From positions 124,001-188,000 of the forward strand of contig JADJJU010000006.1 in assembly GCA_016706365.1 (NCBI GenBank): a DNA stretch of 64,000 bases, read 5' to 3'. A program made the position numbers and the translations under genes. Below are positions 1-8,996 of the stretch, one piece after another (the first letter of the stretch is position 1; the number at the start of each line of letters is the position of its first letter). The notes beneath the pieces are model-generated. The model ran no database searches. It had not been told where the DNA came from and was given only the letters and a program-made list of their open reading frames with translations. The DNA is from Saprospiraceae bacterium (GTDB taxonomy: Bacteria > Bacteroidota > Bacteroidia > Chitinophagales > Saprospiraceae).

Positions 1-870
1 TCTGTTTGGATAGACTTGGAGAATCAGGGACTCGACCAAAAGTTGGTTCTCAGGAGTGATGGTACATCTGTCTATATCACCCAGGATTTGGGAACAGCAG
101 AAGTCCGATTTGAAGAATTCGGAGTAAAGCGCATGGTGTATGTTGTAGCAGATGAACAGAATTATCATTTTCAAGTGTTGTTTGCAATCTCAAAAGCGTT
201 AAAAGCACCGTATGCTGATGGTCTGTTTCATTTGTCTTATGGAATGGTGGAATTGCCATCTGGCAGGATGAAATCCCGCGAAGGAACCGTAGTGGATGCA
301 GATGACCTGATTGATGAAGTAATCCGGGAAGCCAGAAACATGGCAGAGGAGAGGGGAGAGATAGGTGCATTAGAGCCTGCAGCAAGAGAAGACATTCTCC
401 GCAAGATCGGTATGGGAGCCTTGAAATACTTTATGATTAAGGTCAATCCTCAAAAGAAGATGATTTTTGATCCGAAAGAATCCGTGGATATGCAGGGGAA
501 TACCGGGCCTTATATACAAAACGCCTATGTCAGAATACAATCCATTTTGAGAAAATCCACAGATGTTAACAATTCAACAGTAGATTTCACCTCCCATGTG
601 ATTGAAGAAGCTGAAAAGCAAATTCTCTTGTTGATATTACAGTATAAAGAAGTGCTGGCACAGGCTGCAAAGGAAATGGATCCTTCAGCTATTGCGGCAT
701 ATTGTTATCAGTTGGCAAAGGCATTTCACAAGTTTTATCATGATTGTCCGATTCTTTCTGCGGAATCTGAATCAGCGATATTATTCAGGATTCAGCTCAG
801 TAAGATTGTATCCTCAGCATTGTACGAAGGAATGGATTTGTTGGGTATAGAAATGCCTGACAGAATGTAG
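1..870 (+). CDS. argS: Arginyl-tRNA synthetase, C-terminal part (5' end outside window)
   Basis: Charges tRNA-Arg with arginine in the cytoplasm. The open frame runs in from base 1, so the catalytic N-terminus with the HIGH motif lies left of the window; about 289 C-terminal residues are visible out of a usual 560-600. Seen: the late part of the class I Rossmann core, with a KMSKS-equivalent loop in the segment RMKSREGTVVDADDL, the GNTGPYIQNAYVRI segment typical of ArgS, and the helical anticodon-binding domain ending in GMDLLGIEMP. glnS follows 51 bp downstream on the same strand, so the two synthetase genes may be co-transcribed. Identification is secure; only the start is missing. Confidence 0.95.
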   Translation, partial: SVWIDLENQGLDQKLVLRSDGTSVYITQDLGTAEVRFEEFGVKRMVYVVADEQNYHFQVLFAISKALKAPYADGLFHLSYGMVELPSGRMKSREGTVVDADDLIDEVIREARNMAEERGEIGALEPAAREDILRKIGMGALKYFMIKVNPQKKMIFDPKESVDMQGNTGPYIQNAYVRIQSILRKSTDVNNSTVDFTSHVIEEAEKQILLLILQYKEVLAQAAKEMDPSAIAAYCYQLAKAFHKFYHDCPILSAESESAILFRIQLSKIVSSALYEGMDLLGIEMPDRM

Positions 871-921
871 AATTGAATTTATTTTGACCTAGAATCATTG
901 TAATTAGAAGAATATATTAAA

Positions 922-2586
922 ATGGAACATACAGAAGAATCGCTCAATTTTATCGAGCAAATGATTGAAGACGATATTGCAGCAGGTAAACATGGGGGTC
1001 GTGTATTGACCCGTTTTCCTCCTGAACCAAATGGTTACCTGCATATTGGACATGCTAAATCAATCGTATTAAATTTCGGTGTGGCTCAGAAATATGGAGG
1101 CAAAACCAATCTCCGATTTGACGATACCAACCCGGTGACTGAGGACACTGAATATGTAGAATCTATCCAAAATGATATTCGCTGGTTGGGATTTGACTGG
1201 GAGGACAGGTTGTTTTATGCTTCAGATTATTTTGATCAGATCTTCGGTTTTGCTTTAAGGCTTATAGACAAAGGACTTGCCTATGTGGATGATTCAAGCG
1301 CAGAAGAAATTGCAGCGCTTAAAGGAACTCCGACTCATGAAGGAACTGATAGTCCTTTCAGGAACAGATCTATTGAAGAGAATCGTCAATTATTCCTGGA
1401 GATGAGAGATGGAAAGCATCCGGAAGGCAGTAAGGTTCTACGTGCTAAAGTAGATATGGCTTCTCCGAATATGCTGTTAAGGGACCCTGTCATTTACCGG
1501 ATCAAATTTGCTCATCATCACCGTACTGCAGATAAGTGGTGCATCTATCCAATGTACGATTTTGCACACGGTCAAAGTGATTCCATTGAAACCATAACCC
1601 ATTCTCTTTGTACCCTGGAATTTGAGAATCACCGACCGCTATATGATTGGTTTATTGAGCAACTTGGAATTTTTCCATCCAAACAAACTGAATTTGCCAG
1701 ACTGAATTTGAACTATACCATCATGAGCAAGCGCAAATTATTGCAACTTGTCAATGACAATCATGTCAATGGATGGGATGATCCGCGAATGCCTACAATT
1801 TCCGGGATGAGAAGGAGAGGTTATCCTCCTGCAGCCATCCGCAATTTTGTAAAAAAGGTCGGTGTTGCAAGGAGAGAAAATGTCATTGATGTGGGATTAC
1901 TTGAATTTTCAGTCAGACAGGAACTGAATAAAACAGCCCCCCGTGTAATGGCAGTTCTGGACCCTTTGAAAGTAGTAATCACCAATTATCCCCAGGATCG
2001 GGTGGAGTGGATGCATGCAGAAAATAATCCGGAAGACCCGGAAGCCGGACACCGCGAATTGCCATTCTCATCAGAATTGTATATAGAGCAGGATGATTTC
2101 ATGGAAAATCCGCCAAAAAAATATTTCAGAATGTTTCCGGGAGGCATGGTTCGCCTGAAAAATGCCTATATCATTCAATGCGATGAAGTAATCAAAAATG
2201 AAGATGGTTCCATTGAGCAATTGAACTGCACATACATTGAGACAAGCAAAAGTGGGGAAGACACATCAGGTATAAATGTTAAAGGAACGATTCACTGGGT
2301 CTCCAGAGCACATGCATTGAAAGTAGAAGCAAGAATGTATGACCGTTTGTTTTCGCATGAAAATCCTGATCATGACAAAGATCAGCATTTCACTGCATTC
2401 CTTAATCCTGAATCATTGGTTGTGAAGCCTGAAATTTACGTTGAGCCTTCATTGGCTGATGCATTACCGGGGCAATCCTATCAGTTCATGCGTAAGGGAT
2501 ATTTCTGTGTGGATACGGACAGTACTGCCAATAAGTTAGTTTTTAATCTAACTGTAAATCTGAGAGATAATTGGGGAAAGTCGTAG
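922..2586 (+). CDS. glnS: Glutaminyl-tRNA synthetase
   Basis: Charges tRNA-Gln with glutamine (class I synthetase, cytoplasm). The 554-residue protein has the normal bacterial GlnS length. The HIGH signature appears as YLHIGHAKS near residue 40 and the KMSKS equivalent as TIMSKRKL near residue 265; the DDTNP and GQSDSIE segments of the GlnRS/GluRS catalytic core are also present. The C-terminal half is the beta-barrel anticodon-binding region. A GlnS-type rather than nondiscriminating GluRS identity is supported by the long N-terminal PEPNGYLHIGHAKSI block. The start ATG gives the expected N-terminus and lies 51 bp after argS. Confidence 0.97.
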   Translation: MEHTEESLNFIEQMIEDDIAAGKHGGRVLTRFPPEPNGYLHIGHAKSIVLNFGVAQKYGGKTNLRFDDTNPVTEDTEYVESIQNDIRWLGFDWEDRLFYASDYFDQIFGFALRLIDKGLAYVDDSSAEEIAALKGTPTHEGTDSPFRNRSIEENRQLFLEMRDGKHPEGSKVLRAKVDMASPNMLLRDPVIYRIKFAHHHRTADKWCIYPMYDFAHGQSDSIETITHSLCTLEFENHRPLYDWFIEQLGIFPSKQTEFARLNLNYTIMSKRKLLQLVNDNHVNGWDDPRMPTISGMRRRGYPPAAIRNFVKKVGVARRENVIDVGLLEFSVRQELNKTAPRVMAVLDPLKVVITNYPQDRVEWMHAENNPEDPEAGHRELPFSSELYIEQDDFMENPPKKYFRMFPGGMVRLKNAYIIQCDEVIKNEDGSIEQLNCTYIETSKSGEDTSGINVKGTIHWVSRAHALKVEARMYDRLFSHENPDHDKDQHFTAFLNPESLVVKPEIYVEPSLADALPGQSYQFMRKGYFCVDTDSTANKLVFNLTVNLRDNWGKS

Positions 2587-2688
2587 GAAAAAGGCTGATA
2601 GAATTCTAAATGTTAAAGTATGGTTTTTTAAGTGTTGGAAAAAATCCATTATATATATTTACAATATTAATGATACAGCCCAATACCT

Positions 2689-3030
2689 ATGAAAGTACTG
2701 TTTGTCTTAATTATACTAGTTTTTTTGATCGCCTGCGGAGTACCTCAGGCAGAATATGATAAGGTCGTTCAAAGAGCTGACAGCCTTCAGACTGCACTGG
2801 ATGCTGCTAAAATTGACCTTGCGGAGTTGACATCGGAGCCGGACATGATGTTAAATGAAGCTAAATTATTCTTATCAAAAGATAAAATCGAATCCGCCAG
2901 GCTTACCCTTGAAGCGCTTCTGATTCAATATCCTACTGCATATGAGGCAACTGAGGCCAATCAATTATTAGCTGATCTGAATGCAGGAGTGAAGCAGGAA
3001 AACGCAGATGAGGCAAATGAGAATGAGTAA
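2689..3030 (+). CDS. Small lipoprotein with coiled-coil and TPR-like segment
   Basis: A 113-residue protein of unknown function. It begins with a short hydrophobic signal and a lipobox (FLIAC, Cys16), so it should be a lipid-anchored envelope protein. Residues about 22-50 form a heptad-rich helix (YDKVVQRADSLQTALDAA), and residues 51-95 look like one helical hairpin of the TPR kind (AKLFLSKDKIESARLTLEAL followed by YPTAYEATEANQLL). The tail is acidic. The gene sits about 100 bp after glnS and faces the convergent oxidase gene. No family name can be assigned from sequence alone. Confidence 0.75.
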   Translation: MKVLFVLIILVFLIACGVPQAEYDKVVQRADSLQTALDAAKIDLAELTSEPDMMLNEAKLFLSKDKIESARLTLEALLIQYPTAYEATEANQLLADLNAGVKQENADEANENE

Positions 3031-3054
3031 AATGGAATTTTAATATTAGCTATC

Positions 3055-5388
3055 TCAATATGTAAATGTCAATCCTGCCCCATATCCCATATCACTGTCA
3101 TAGTGCGCTCTTATTCCCAGATTCTTTGTCATAATATAATTCAACCCAAACATATATTCTTTGTCCGTATTTATCATTAATGATGCTCTGAGTCTTTTAG
3201 AAATGGGAATATCTTCCCGCATTAATTGAACTCTGACATTCCCATCGTGATAAACTTCTCCCTGAAGCATAAATACCATTGGTAATGTATAAGCTACACC
3301 TACACTAAATTGCGTTCGGTTATCCTTAGTATTTGTCTGCCCAAAAAGGTTTTTTTCAGGTTCCGTTTGTTTTCTGTAACGCCAATCAAAGCCTACAAAT
3401 GGCATCAACCACTGATTCCTGCCAATGTATCTGCCTACATGGGTTTCAATTTCATAACCGTGACTGTCATGATAACCCAGTCTCCATTCGCTTCCAAAAC
3501 TCCATCGTGTATTTTGAAACATCATTTCACCATCGTTACCATTAGTCGCAAAATCATTTTGAAACATAAAATGCAATTCATTGCTCTCTTTTTGCAATTT
3601 TTTATAAGCCCATTCTTTATCCGGTAGCAAGGGATTAGGTGACTGATTTTCATAGCTAAAAACCCTATTCATTCCAGCCATCATGTGATAGAGAATATGA
3701 CAATGAAAAAACCAATCCCCTTCCAAATTTGCCTCAAATTCAATAATGTTTGTCTCCATAGGCATGATATCCAATACATTTTTGAGAGGTGCATATTCTC
3801 CCTGACCATTAATAACTCTGAAATCGTGGCCGTGTAAATGCATAGGGTGTCTCATCATGGAATTATTATGCATTGTGATTCTTATGATTTCTCCTTTTTT
3901 TATCAATATCTTATCGCTTTCAGACAAAACTCTGTTGTCCATACTCCACACGTAGCGATTCATATTTCCTGTGAGTTCAAACTTTATTTCTCTTACCAAT
4001 GCTCCTTCCGGCAATGTAGTTTTTGTAGGAGATTTTAACATGGCATAATTGAGCGTGACTATATTCGCATTACCTGAACTATGCATTGAATGGTCCATTT
4101 GATCCATATTCATTCCCTCATCTTTTTTCGTGTCATTGGATTCACCTGAGATTTCAGGATACATTACCGTGTTCATATCCATTTGCTGAAGGCTCATATT
4201 CATGCCCATATCATCGAGTGTGCCGTCCATATTCATCATTGCATTCATCATTTTCATTCCTTCAAAGTATTTCAATTTGGGTAAGGGGCTTACCAATTGC
4301 TTAATACCGGCACCGATATAAATGGAAGCTGACTTGGTTCGGTCTTCCGGGGTTGCCAAAAATTCGTAAGAGGTATTTGGATCATTAATGGTGACTATTA
4401 CATCATAAGTTTCTGAAACCGCTATAATCAAGCGATCTACTTCTACAGGTTCAACATCATTTCCATCATTGGCAACTACAGTTATTTTTCCTCCGGCATA
4501 GGTCAGCCAAAAATAGGATGAGGCGCCTCCATTTGATATTTGCAGGCGGACTTTATCGCCGGCTTTGAATTGAGTAAGTTGACTTTCAGAACTCGCATTG
4601 ATAAGAAATTTATCATAATACACATCGCTCACATCCATTGCCAGCATTCGCTTCCATTCATTTGTCAGCTTGGTTTTGAAATGGCCTGCTTTTATCGCTT
4701 CAGCATAACTTTGTGTTGCATTCTTTTTGATTGCAAACCAATCGGTGGCATTGTGAAGCATCCTGTGTACATTTTCCGGATCGTAATCAGTCCACTCACT
4801 CAATACAATGGGAACAGATGGGAGATCATCTATACCTTTCCTAAATGTAGGATCATCTTTTCTTTTCTTTAAAACTAAAGAGCCGTACATTCCGATCTGC
4901 TCTTGCAATCCGCTATGGCTGTGATACCAATGTGTACCATTTTGAATGACCGGGAAGCGATAGATGTGTATTGTATTTGGTTTTATGGGCATTTGAGTCA
5001 GATAAGGTACTCCGTCCTCCTTGTTGGGTAAATACACACCATGCCAGTGAAGAGAGGTACTTTCTTTTAGCAGATTATGTACGTGAATTTCCGCCGTGTC
5101 GCCTTCGGTAAAGGTGAGTGTTGGCATTGGAATTTGTCCATTGACAGCAATAGCCCTTCTTTCTTTTCCTGAGAAATTAACAATAGTATCTTTTACGTAA
5201 AGGTCATATCGGACTACTTTTTGAGCAAATAGGGATGAGTTTATCAAGAGTATAAAAACCATTGATAATAGAATACCGGAGAAATTATGTTTGATCTTTG
5301 CCATTATTAAATCCATTCCGCAAATCGGAAAGTTGCTGGGTTCGTCCGGCAGCATCTGTAAGGGCCTGGTACTAGTATATATTTTCAT
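3055..5388 (-). CDS. Multicopper oxidase (CopA-like) with CopB-like C-terminal tail
   Basis: Copper-dependent oxidase, probably for periplasmic copper detoxification. All four copper-binding motifs are visible: HWHG at residue 114, HWYHSHSG at 153, HPMHLHGH near 512 and HCHILYH near 560. A Met/His-rich stretch around residues 375-440 (for example MDQMDHSMHSSG) is typical of copper-resistance oxidases. After the cupredoxin domains, residues about 645-777 consist of alternating aromatic strands ending in GAGLTFTY, resembling the outer-membrane CopB/beta-barrel type. The ATG at 5388 overlaps the stop of the DUF2911 gene by four bases. A normal signal peptide begins only at Met29 (5304), and residues 4-28 before it resemble a degenerate heavy-metal-binding domain. 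Translation may therefore start at either site. Confidence 0.9.
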   Translation of the reverse strand: MKIYTSTRPLQMLPDEPSNFPICGMDLIMAKIKHNFSGILLSMVFILLINSSLFAQKVVRYDLYVKDTIVNFSGKERRAIAVNGQIPMPTLTFTEGDTAEIHVHNLLKESTSLHWHGVYLPNKEDGVPYLTQMPIKPNTIHIYRFPVIQNGTHWYHSHSGLQEQIGMYGSLVLKKRKDDPTFRKGIDDLPSVPIVLSEWTDYDPENVHRMLHNATDWFAIKKNATQSYAEAIKAGHFKTKLTNEWKRMLAMDVSDVYYDKFLINASSESQLTQFKAGDKVRLQISNGGASSYFWLTYAGGKITVVANDGNDVEPVEVDRLIIAVSETYDVIVTINDPNTSYEFLATPEDRTKSASIYIGAGIKQLVSPLPKLKYFEGMKMMNAMMNMDGTLDDMGMNMSLQQMDMNTVMYPEISGESNDTKKDEGMNMDQMDHSMHSSGNANIVTLNYAMLKSPTKTTLPEGALVREIKFELTGNMNRYVWSMDNRVLSESDKILIKKGEIIRITMHNNSMMRHPMHLHGHDFRVINGQGEYAPLKNVLDIMPMETNIIEFEANLEGDWFFHCHILYHMMAGMNRVFSYENQSPNPLLPDKEWAYKKLQKESNELHFMFQNDFATNGNDGEMMFQNTRWSFGSEWRLGYHDSHGYEIETHVGRYIGRNQWLMPFVGFDWRYRKQTEPEKNLFGQTNTKDNRTQFSVGVAYTLPMVFMLQGEVYHDGNVRVQLMREDIPISKRLRASLMINTDKEYMFGLNYIMTKNLGIRAHYDSDMGYGAGLTFTY

Positions 5389-5945
5389 TTACCTGCATTT
5401 TCGAAATCAAACGATACACCTAAATATTCCCAATTAAAGTCAATTCTGCCGCGACCTTTTCCTATATCCACCACTTTGAATTGCAGGGCTTCAACTAATT
5501 TTTGAGTCTTTTTAGGCTTGATTTTTAATCTAATAATGTCATTTTTGGGATTGTAGTCATCGGCGAGGTGCATGTCCCAATCTTTGCTTAGAATCAGAAT
5601 CCATTCATTATTGTCAGGAATGGTGAAAAGACCATATTTTCCTTTTCCAATCCGTTGTTTGTTGATAATTACATCTTTAGAAAATTCAATCCATGTGGCA
5701 TTGTGTGCTCCGGTGGCCCAGACTTGTCCGTAGGCTACCAGGCCATTCCATATCACGCGACCACGAACACTTGGTGAGCCATAATCTATGTGAACGTGAT
5801 TGCTGCCAATCATTGCCATGCTACTGGTACGGGGACTTTTAGGTTTGCTGCTATCGGATTTGGTGGGTGGGTTATGATGTTCATGCTGTGCAAAACTATG
5901 AAATGAACCAAACGCACATAAAAGAATCAATAACTTGGTTTTCAT
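5385..5945 (-). CDS. DUF2911 family secreted protein
   Basis: A 186-residue protein with a signal peptide ending near SFAQHEH. The mature part carries the DUF2911 pattern: a VHIDYGSPSVRGR block, WATGAHNATWIEFSKDV, GKYGLFTIP and WILILSKDW. The biochemical role of this Bacteroidota-rich family is unknown. Its stop overlaps the start of the multicopper oxidase gene (ATGA), which points to translational coupling and a shared role in the envelope metal cluster. That link is inference from context. Confidence 0.85.
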   Translation of the reverse strand: MKTKLLILLCAFGSFHSFAQHEHHNPPTKSDSSKPKSPRTSSMAMIGSNHVHIDYGSPSVRGRVIWNGLVAYGQVWATGAHNATWIEFSKDVIINKQRIGKGKYGLFTIPDNNEWILILSKDWDMHLADDYNPKNDIIRLKIKPKKTQKLVEALQFKVVDIGKGRGRIDFNWEYLGVSFDFENAGK

Positions 5946-6276
5946 AAATGTAGAATTGTAAACTGTTAATAAATGTAAGAATAGATTTATTCACTTCTTG
6001 CAAACCTTAATAGATCAGCAAATTTGGATGCCACAAAGATCAGAAGCTTTACCAATATCACTATTGTGTAATTTTGGATTTGAGTTATAACATTTACTAT
6101 TCTGGATTTGTGTTCAGATTTTTCGACTTTAAGTAGTAAAGCTAAGTAGGGGGGCGCTTCTACGTTTAAATTTGCCGACAATCACAAAGTCTTAGATTCC
6201 AGTCCTAACAATATAACTAAGCATTACAACAATTACTAATTAGGATTAAATCAAAAACAATCAGTGAACGAACAGG
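5946..6276. other. Intergenic stretch in metal cluster
   Basis: 331 bp between the DUF2911 gene and the HMA/DUF3347 gene. A 64-codon open frame on the minus strand (5987-6181) has no signal peptide or domain and no coding character. On the minus strand, TACATTTA at about 5970 is a weak match to the Bacteroidota -7 element. No RNA or repeat was recognised. Confidence 0.4.
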
Positions 6277-7164
6277 CTATTTGATTGTCTCAACAGTTTT
6301 GCCACAAGTGAGCATCGAAGCTCCATAATAGGGATTCTTTATTGCACTTTCTTTGCTTAACCAATTGGCACCTTTACCATCATTAGCCATAGGACAATGT
6401 TGATAATAAACAGGAGATTCCTGTTTTGATGCTTTCATTAATGAATACATACTTTCAGAAAGTGTCATGAACTGATCCCTTTGTTTTGCAATATCTTTTG
6501 ATTCACTAATATTTTGTGCTTCAAGAGCAAGATCATCCATTATTTTCATCCAAACCACATGTTCTTCTTTGGACAGTTTATTCATTTCCACGGTTTTAAT
6601 TGAAGTATGTAAACGATCAGCCGTTGTTGAAGTTAAAGTCGCATCAGACTTCACTAAAGCATTTTTCAGGGCAAAGTAATTATCAAAAATTTGGTTCAGT
6701 TGATTTATTTCTTGCGTTGTTTGATTTTTTGTATCAGTTATTGATTCTTTCTTTATCTCCGAAGTGGAATCCTGATTATGCCTGGAGTGGTCTTCTTTGG
6801 CCTTCTTTTGTACAATATTAGACTTATTGACACGGACATATTTACAACAATCCGGAAGCCTGGCATATTCATCATCTGGTGCAAGATAATGCTCGCTATC
6901 ATAACCAGCCAAAGCAATTCGTTTCAAAATTTCTTCCTGATTAGTCTTAATTGAATCATAAGTCAGTGTTGCTATTTTCGTGTCCTTATTCCAATCTACT
7001 AAAGCTACATTCTTAATATTTCCGGCAATTTCAATGGCGCTTTTGCACATGGCACAATTTCCGTTTATCATTACGCTTTTAGTAGTAGCATTTTTGATGT
7101 GGACGTTACAGGCTGTGAATAATAAGAACACAGTCGCTGTTATTAAAATATTTATTGATTTCAT
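6277..7164 (-). CDS. Lipoprotein with heavy-metal-associated (HMA) domain and DUF3347
   Basis: A 295-residue predicted lipoprotein (lipobox LLFTAC, Cys19). Residues about 30-95 form an HMA-type ferredoxin-like domain with the metal pair in GNCAMCK (Cys37, Cys40) and the late motif AGYDSEHY. A charged linker follows, then a helical DUF3347 domain (residues about 150-240). The tail carries YYQHCPMANDGKGANWLS and YYGASMLTCG, the Cys/Met/His pattern found after DUF3347 and in CusB-type proteins. The likely role is periplasmic copper capture or hand-over. It stands upstream of, and in the same direction as, the DUF2911 and oxidase genes. Confidence 0.88.
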   Translation of the reverse strand: MKSINILITATVFLLFTACNVHIKNATTKSVMINGNCAMCKSAIEIAGNIKNVALVDWNKDTKIATLTYDSIKTNQEEILKRIALAGYDSEHYLAPDDEYARLPDCCKYVRVNKSNIVQKKAKEDHSRHNQDSTSEIKKESITDTKNQTTQEINQLNQIFDNYFALKNALVKSDATLTSTTADRLHTSIKTVEMNKLSKEEHVVWMKIMDDLALEAQNISESKDIAKQRDQFMTLSESMYSLMKASKQESPVYYQHCPMANDGKGANWLSKESAIKNPYYGASMLTCGKTVETIK

Positions 7165-7315
7165 TTTTTATTAATCTATTTTATCAAATCCAGAATGCAG
7201 GGAAATACAGCATTGTTGGCATTTTTATGGCTGTCAAAACGTTTACATTAATAGAACGTAATGAAAGGGATTAATAGCTATACTTTATGATGTGCCGGAA
7301 TAATTACCTGAATTT

Positions 7316-8797
7316 TTAGCTCAGGTCATGATTGATTTTACTGTGCTTGCGGCTATATGAGAAGTAAATTACAAATCCTATCAATAGCCAGACGCCAAGA
7401 CGTATCCAGTTTTCCTTTCCTAATCCAAATATCATGGCAGAACATGTCAGGATTCCTAGAATAGGAAGGAAAGGCACCCATGGGGTTTTGAATTGTCTCG
7501 GAAGATCAGGCTCCTTTTTTCTTAAGATTATAACCGCGGCACATACAAGTATAAATGCAAATAAGGTACCAATGCTGGTCATATGACCTACGACATTTCC
7601 CGGGACAAAACCCGCAAATAAAGCCACCAAAACCAGTATCGCAAGATTTCCTTTATATGGAGTTTTATATTTAGGGTGAAGATCTGAGAATAATTTAGGC
7701 AGCAATCCATCTCTGCTCATGGTATAAAAAACTCTGCTCTGACCCAGAAGCATGACCAGAATTACTGATGAGAAGCCTGCAAGAATAGCCACAGTTATTG
7801 ATTTACTGAGCCATGCATATCCAGGCATGGCCTCCTGGATCGCTGCTACAACTGAAGCCTCACCTCCTTTTTCAGGATCTCTAAAGAATTCCAAAGGAAC
7901 CAATCCCGTAAGAACATGAGCAAAAAGTACATATAACACTGTGCAAATTACAAGTGAACCCAGAATTCCCATTGGCATTGATTTTTTAGGATTCTTGGTT
8001 TCCTGCGCAGCTGTACTGACTGCGTCGAATCCAATGAAAGCAAAAAACACCGTTCCTGCTGCCCCTAATATACCCAGAATACCTCCAAAGTTATACGTTA
8101 CTCCGTCATGATCTGTATAAGTCGTAGCCACAGGTATATAAGGAGTATGGTTGAGATCATTTATGAATCCCCAGCCTAAAGCGATGACGAGAATTACAAT
8201 TGCGACTTTTATGATTACAATAATACTATTTACGAAAGCAGATTCCTGAATGCCCCGCATTAACAATAAACTGATCGCTGTAACAATACCCAGGGCAGGT
8301 AAATTAACAATTCCGTTTATTCCATCTACTGATTCCTGAAAGGGCGAATGGCACCATTGATAGGCTATCGGACTGAGATTCATAACTTCAACCAAAAAAT
8401 TATTCAAATATTCGCTCCAGGCGATTCCCACTGTTGCTGCTCCAACCGCGTATTCTAATACTAAATCCCAGCCAATTATCCATGCCAGGAGCTCGCCCAT
8501 AGTGGCATAAGTGTAAGTATATGCACTGCCTGAAATGGGGATAGATGAGGAAAGTTCTGCATAACATAATCCTGCCAGAGCACAGCCAATTGCAGCAACA
8601 ATGAATCCTATAGTGACAGAAGGTCCTGCATTTTGAGCAGCAGCTGCTGCAGTTCGCACGAATAAGCCAGCGCCGATAATTGCCCCAATGCCCAAAGCTA
8701 CTAAAGACATGGAAGTAAGTGTTCTTTTCAGACCATGTTCAGTCTCCACGACCTCAGCTAAAAGCTGAATCATTGATTTACGTTTGAAATAGCTCAT
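7316..8797 (-). CDS. APC-superfamily amino acid permease
   Basis: An inner-membrane transporter of 493 residues with about 12 hydrophobic segments. The first helix carries GIGAIIGAGLFVRT, the unwound substrate-binding motif of amino acid/polyamine/organocation transporters. The segments CALAGLCYAELSSSIPISGSAY and FFAFIGFDAVSTAAQETKNP fit the cationic amino acid transporter (CAT/YfnA-like) branch. The last part lacks the long C-terminal extension of eukaryotic CATs. Substrate cannot be told from sequence. It has its own upstream gap and no obvious operon partner. Confidence 0.92.
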   Translation of the reverse strand: MSYFKRKSMIQLLAEVVETEHGLKRTLTSMSLVALGIGAIIGAGLFVRTAAAAAQNAGPSVTIGFIVAAIGCALAGLCYAELSSSIPISGSAYTYTYATMGELLAWIIGWDLVLEYAVGAATVGIAWSEYLNNFLVEVMNLSPIAYQWCHSPFQESVDGINGIVNLPALGIVTAISLLLMRGIQESAFVNSIIVIIKVAIVILVIALGWGFINDLNHTPYIPVATTYTDHDGVTYNFGGILGILGAAGTVFFAFIGFDAVSTAAQETKNPKKSMPMGILGSLVICTVLYVLFAHVLTGLVPLEFFRDPEKGGEASVVAAIQEAMPGYAWLSKSITVAILAGFSSVILVMLLGQSRVFYTMSRDGLLPKLFSDLHPKYKTPYKGNLAILVLVALFAGFVPGNVVGHMTSIGTLFAFILVCAAVIILRKKEPDLPRQFKTPWVPFLPILGILTCSAMIFGLGKENWIRLGVWLLIGFVIYFSYSRKHSKINHDLS

Positions 8798-8996
8798 CTT
8801 CCAGGATAATTTTGAGCAAACCTAAATAAAAACTTAAATTAGTCCCCCTAAAAGAAGGATCGGTTATTGTCCTTAAATTTTACAATCTTCCTCTAACTTA
8901 GCTGAAAGCCTGTATTGGTCGGCACTGTTCAATAATTAGTCTTTTGATGATAAAGAAATTTTAATCAAATTTTAATTAATTCAGGCACAAGCGATT

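Noticed and set aside
5987..6181. 64-codon frame in the metal cluster
   Set aside because: No recognisable features and AT-rich composition like non-coding DNA.
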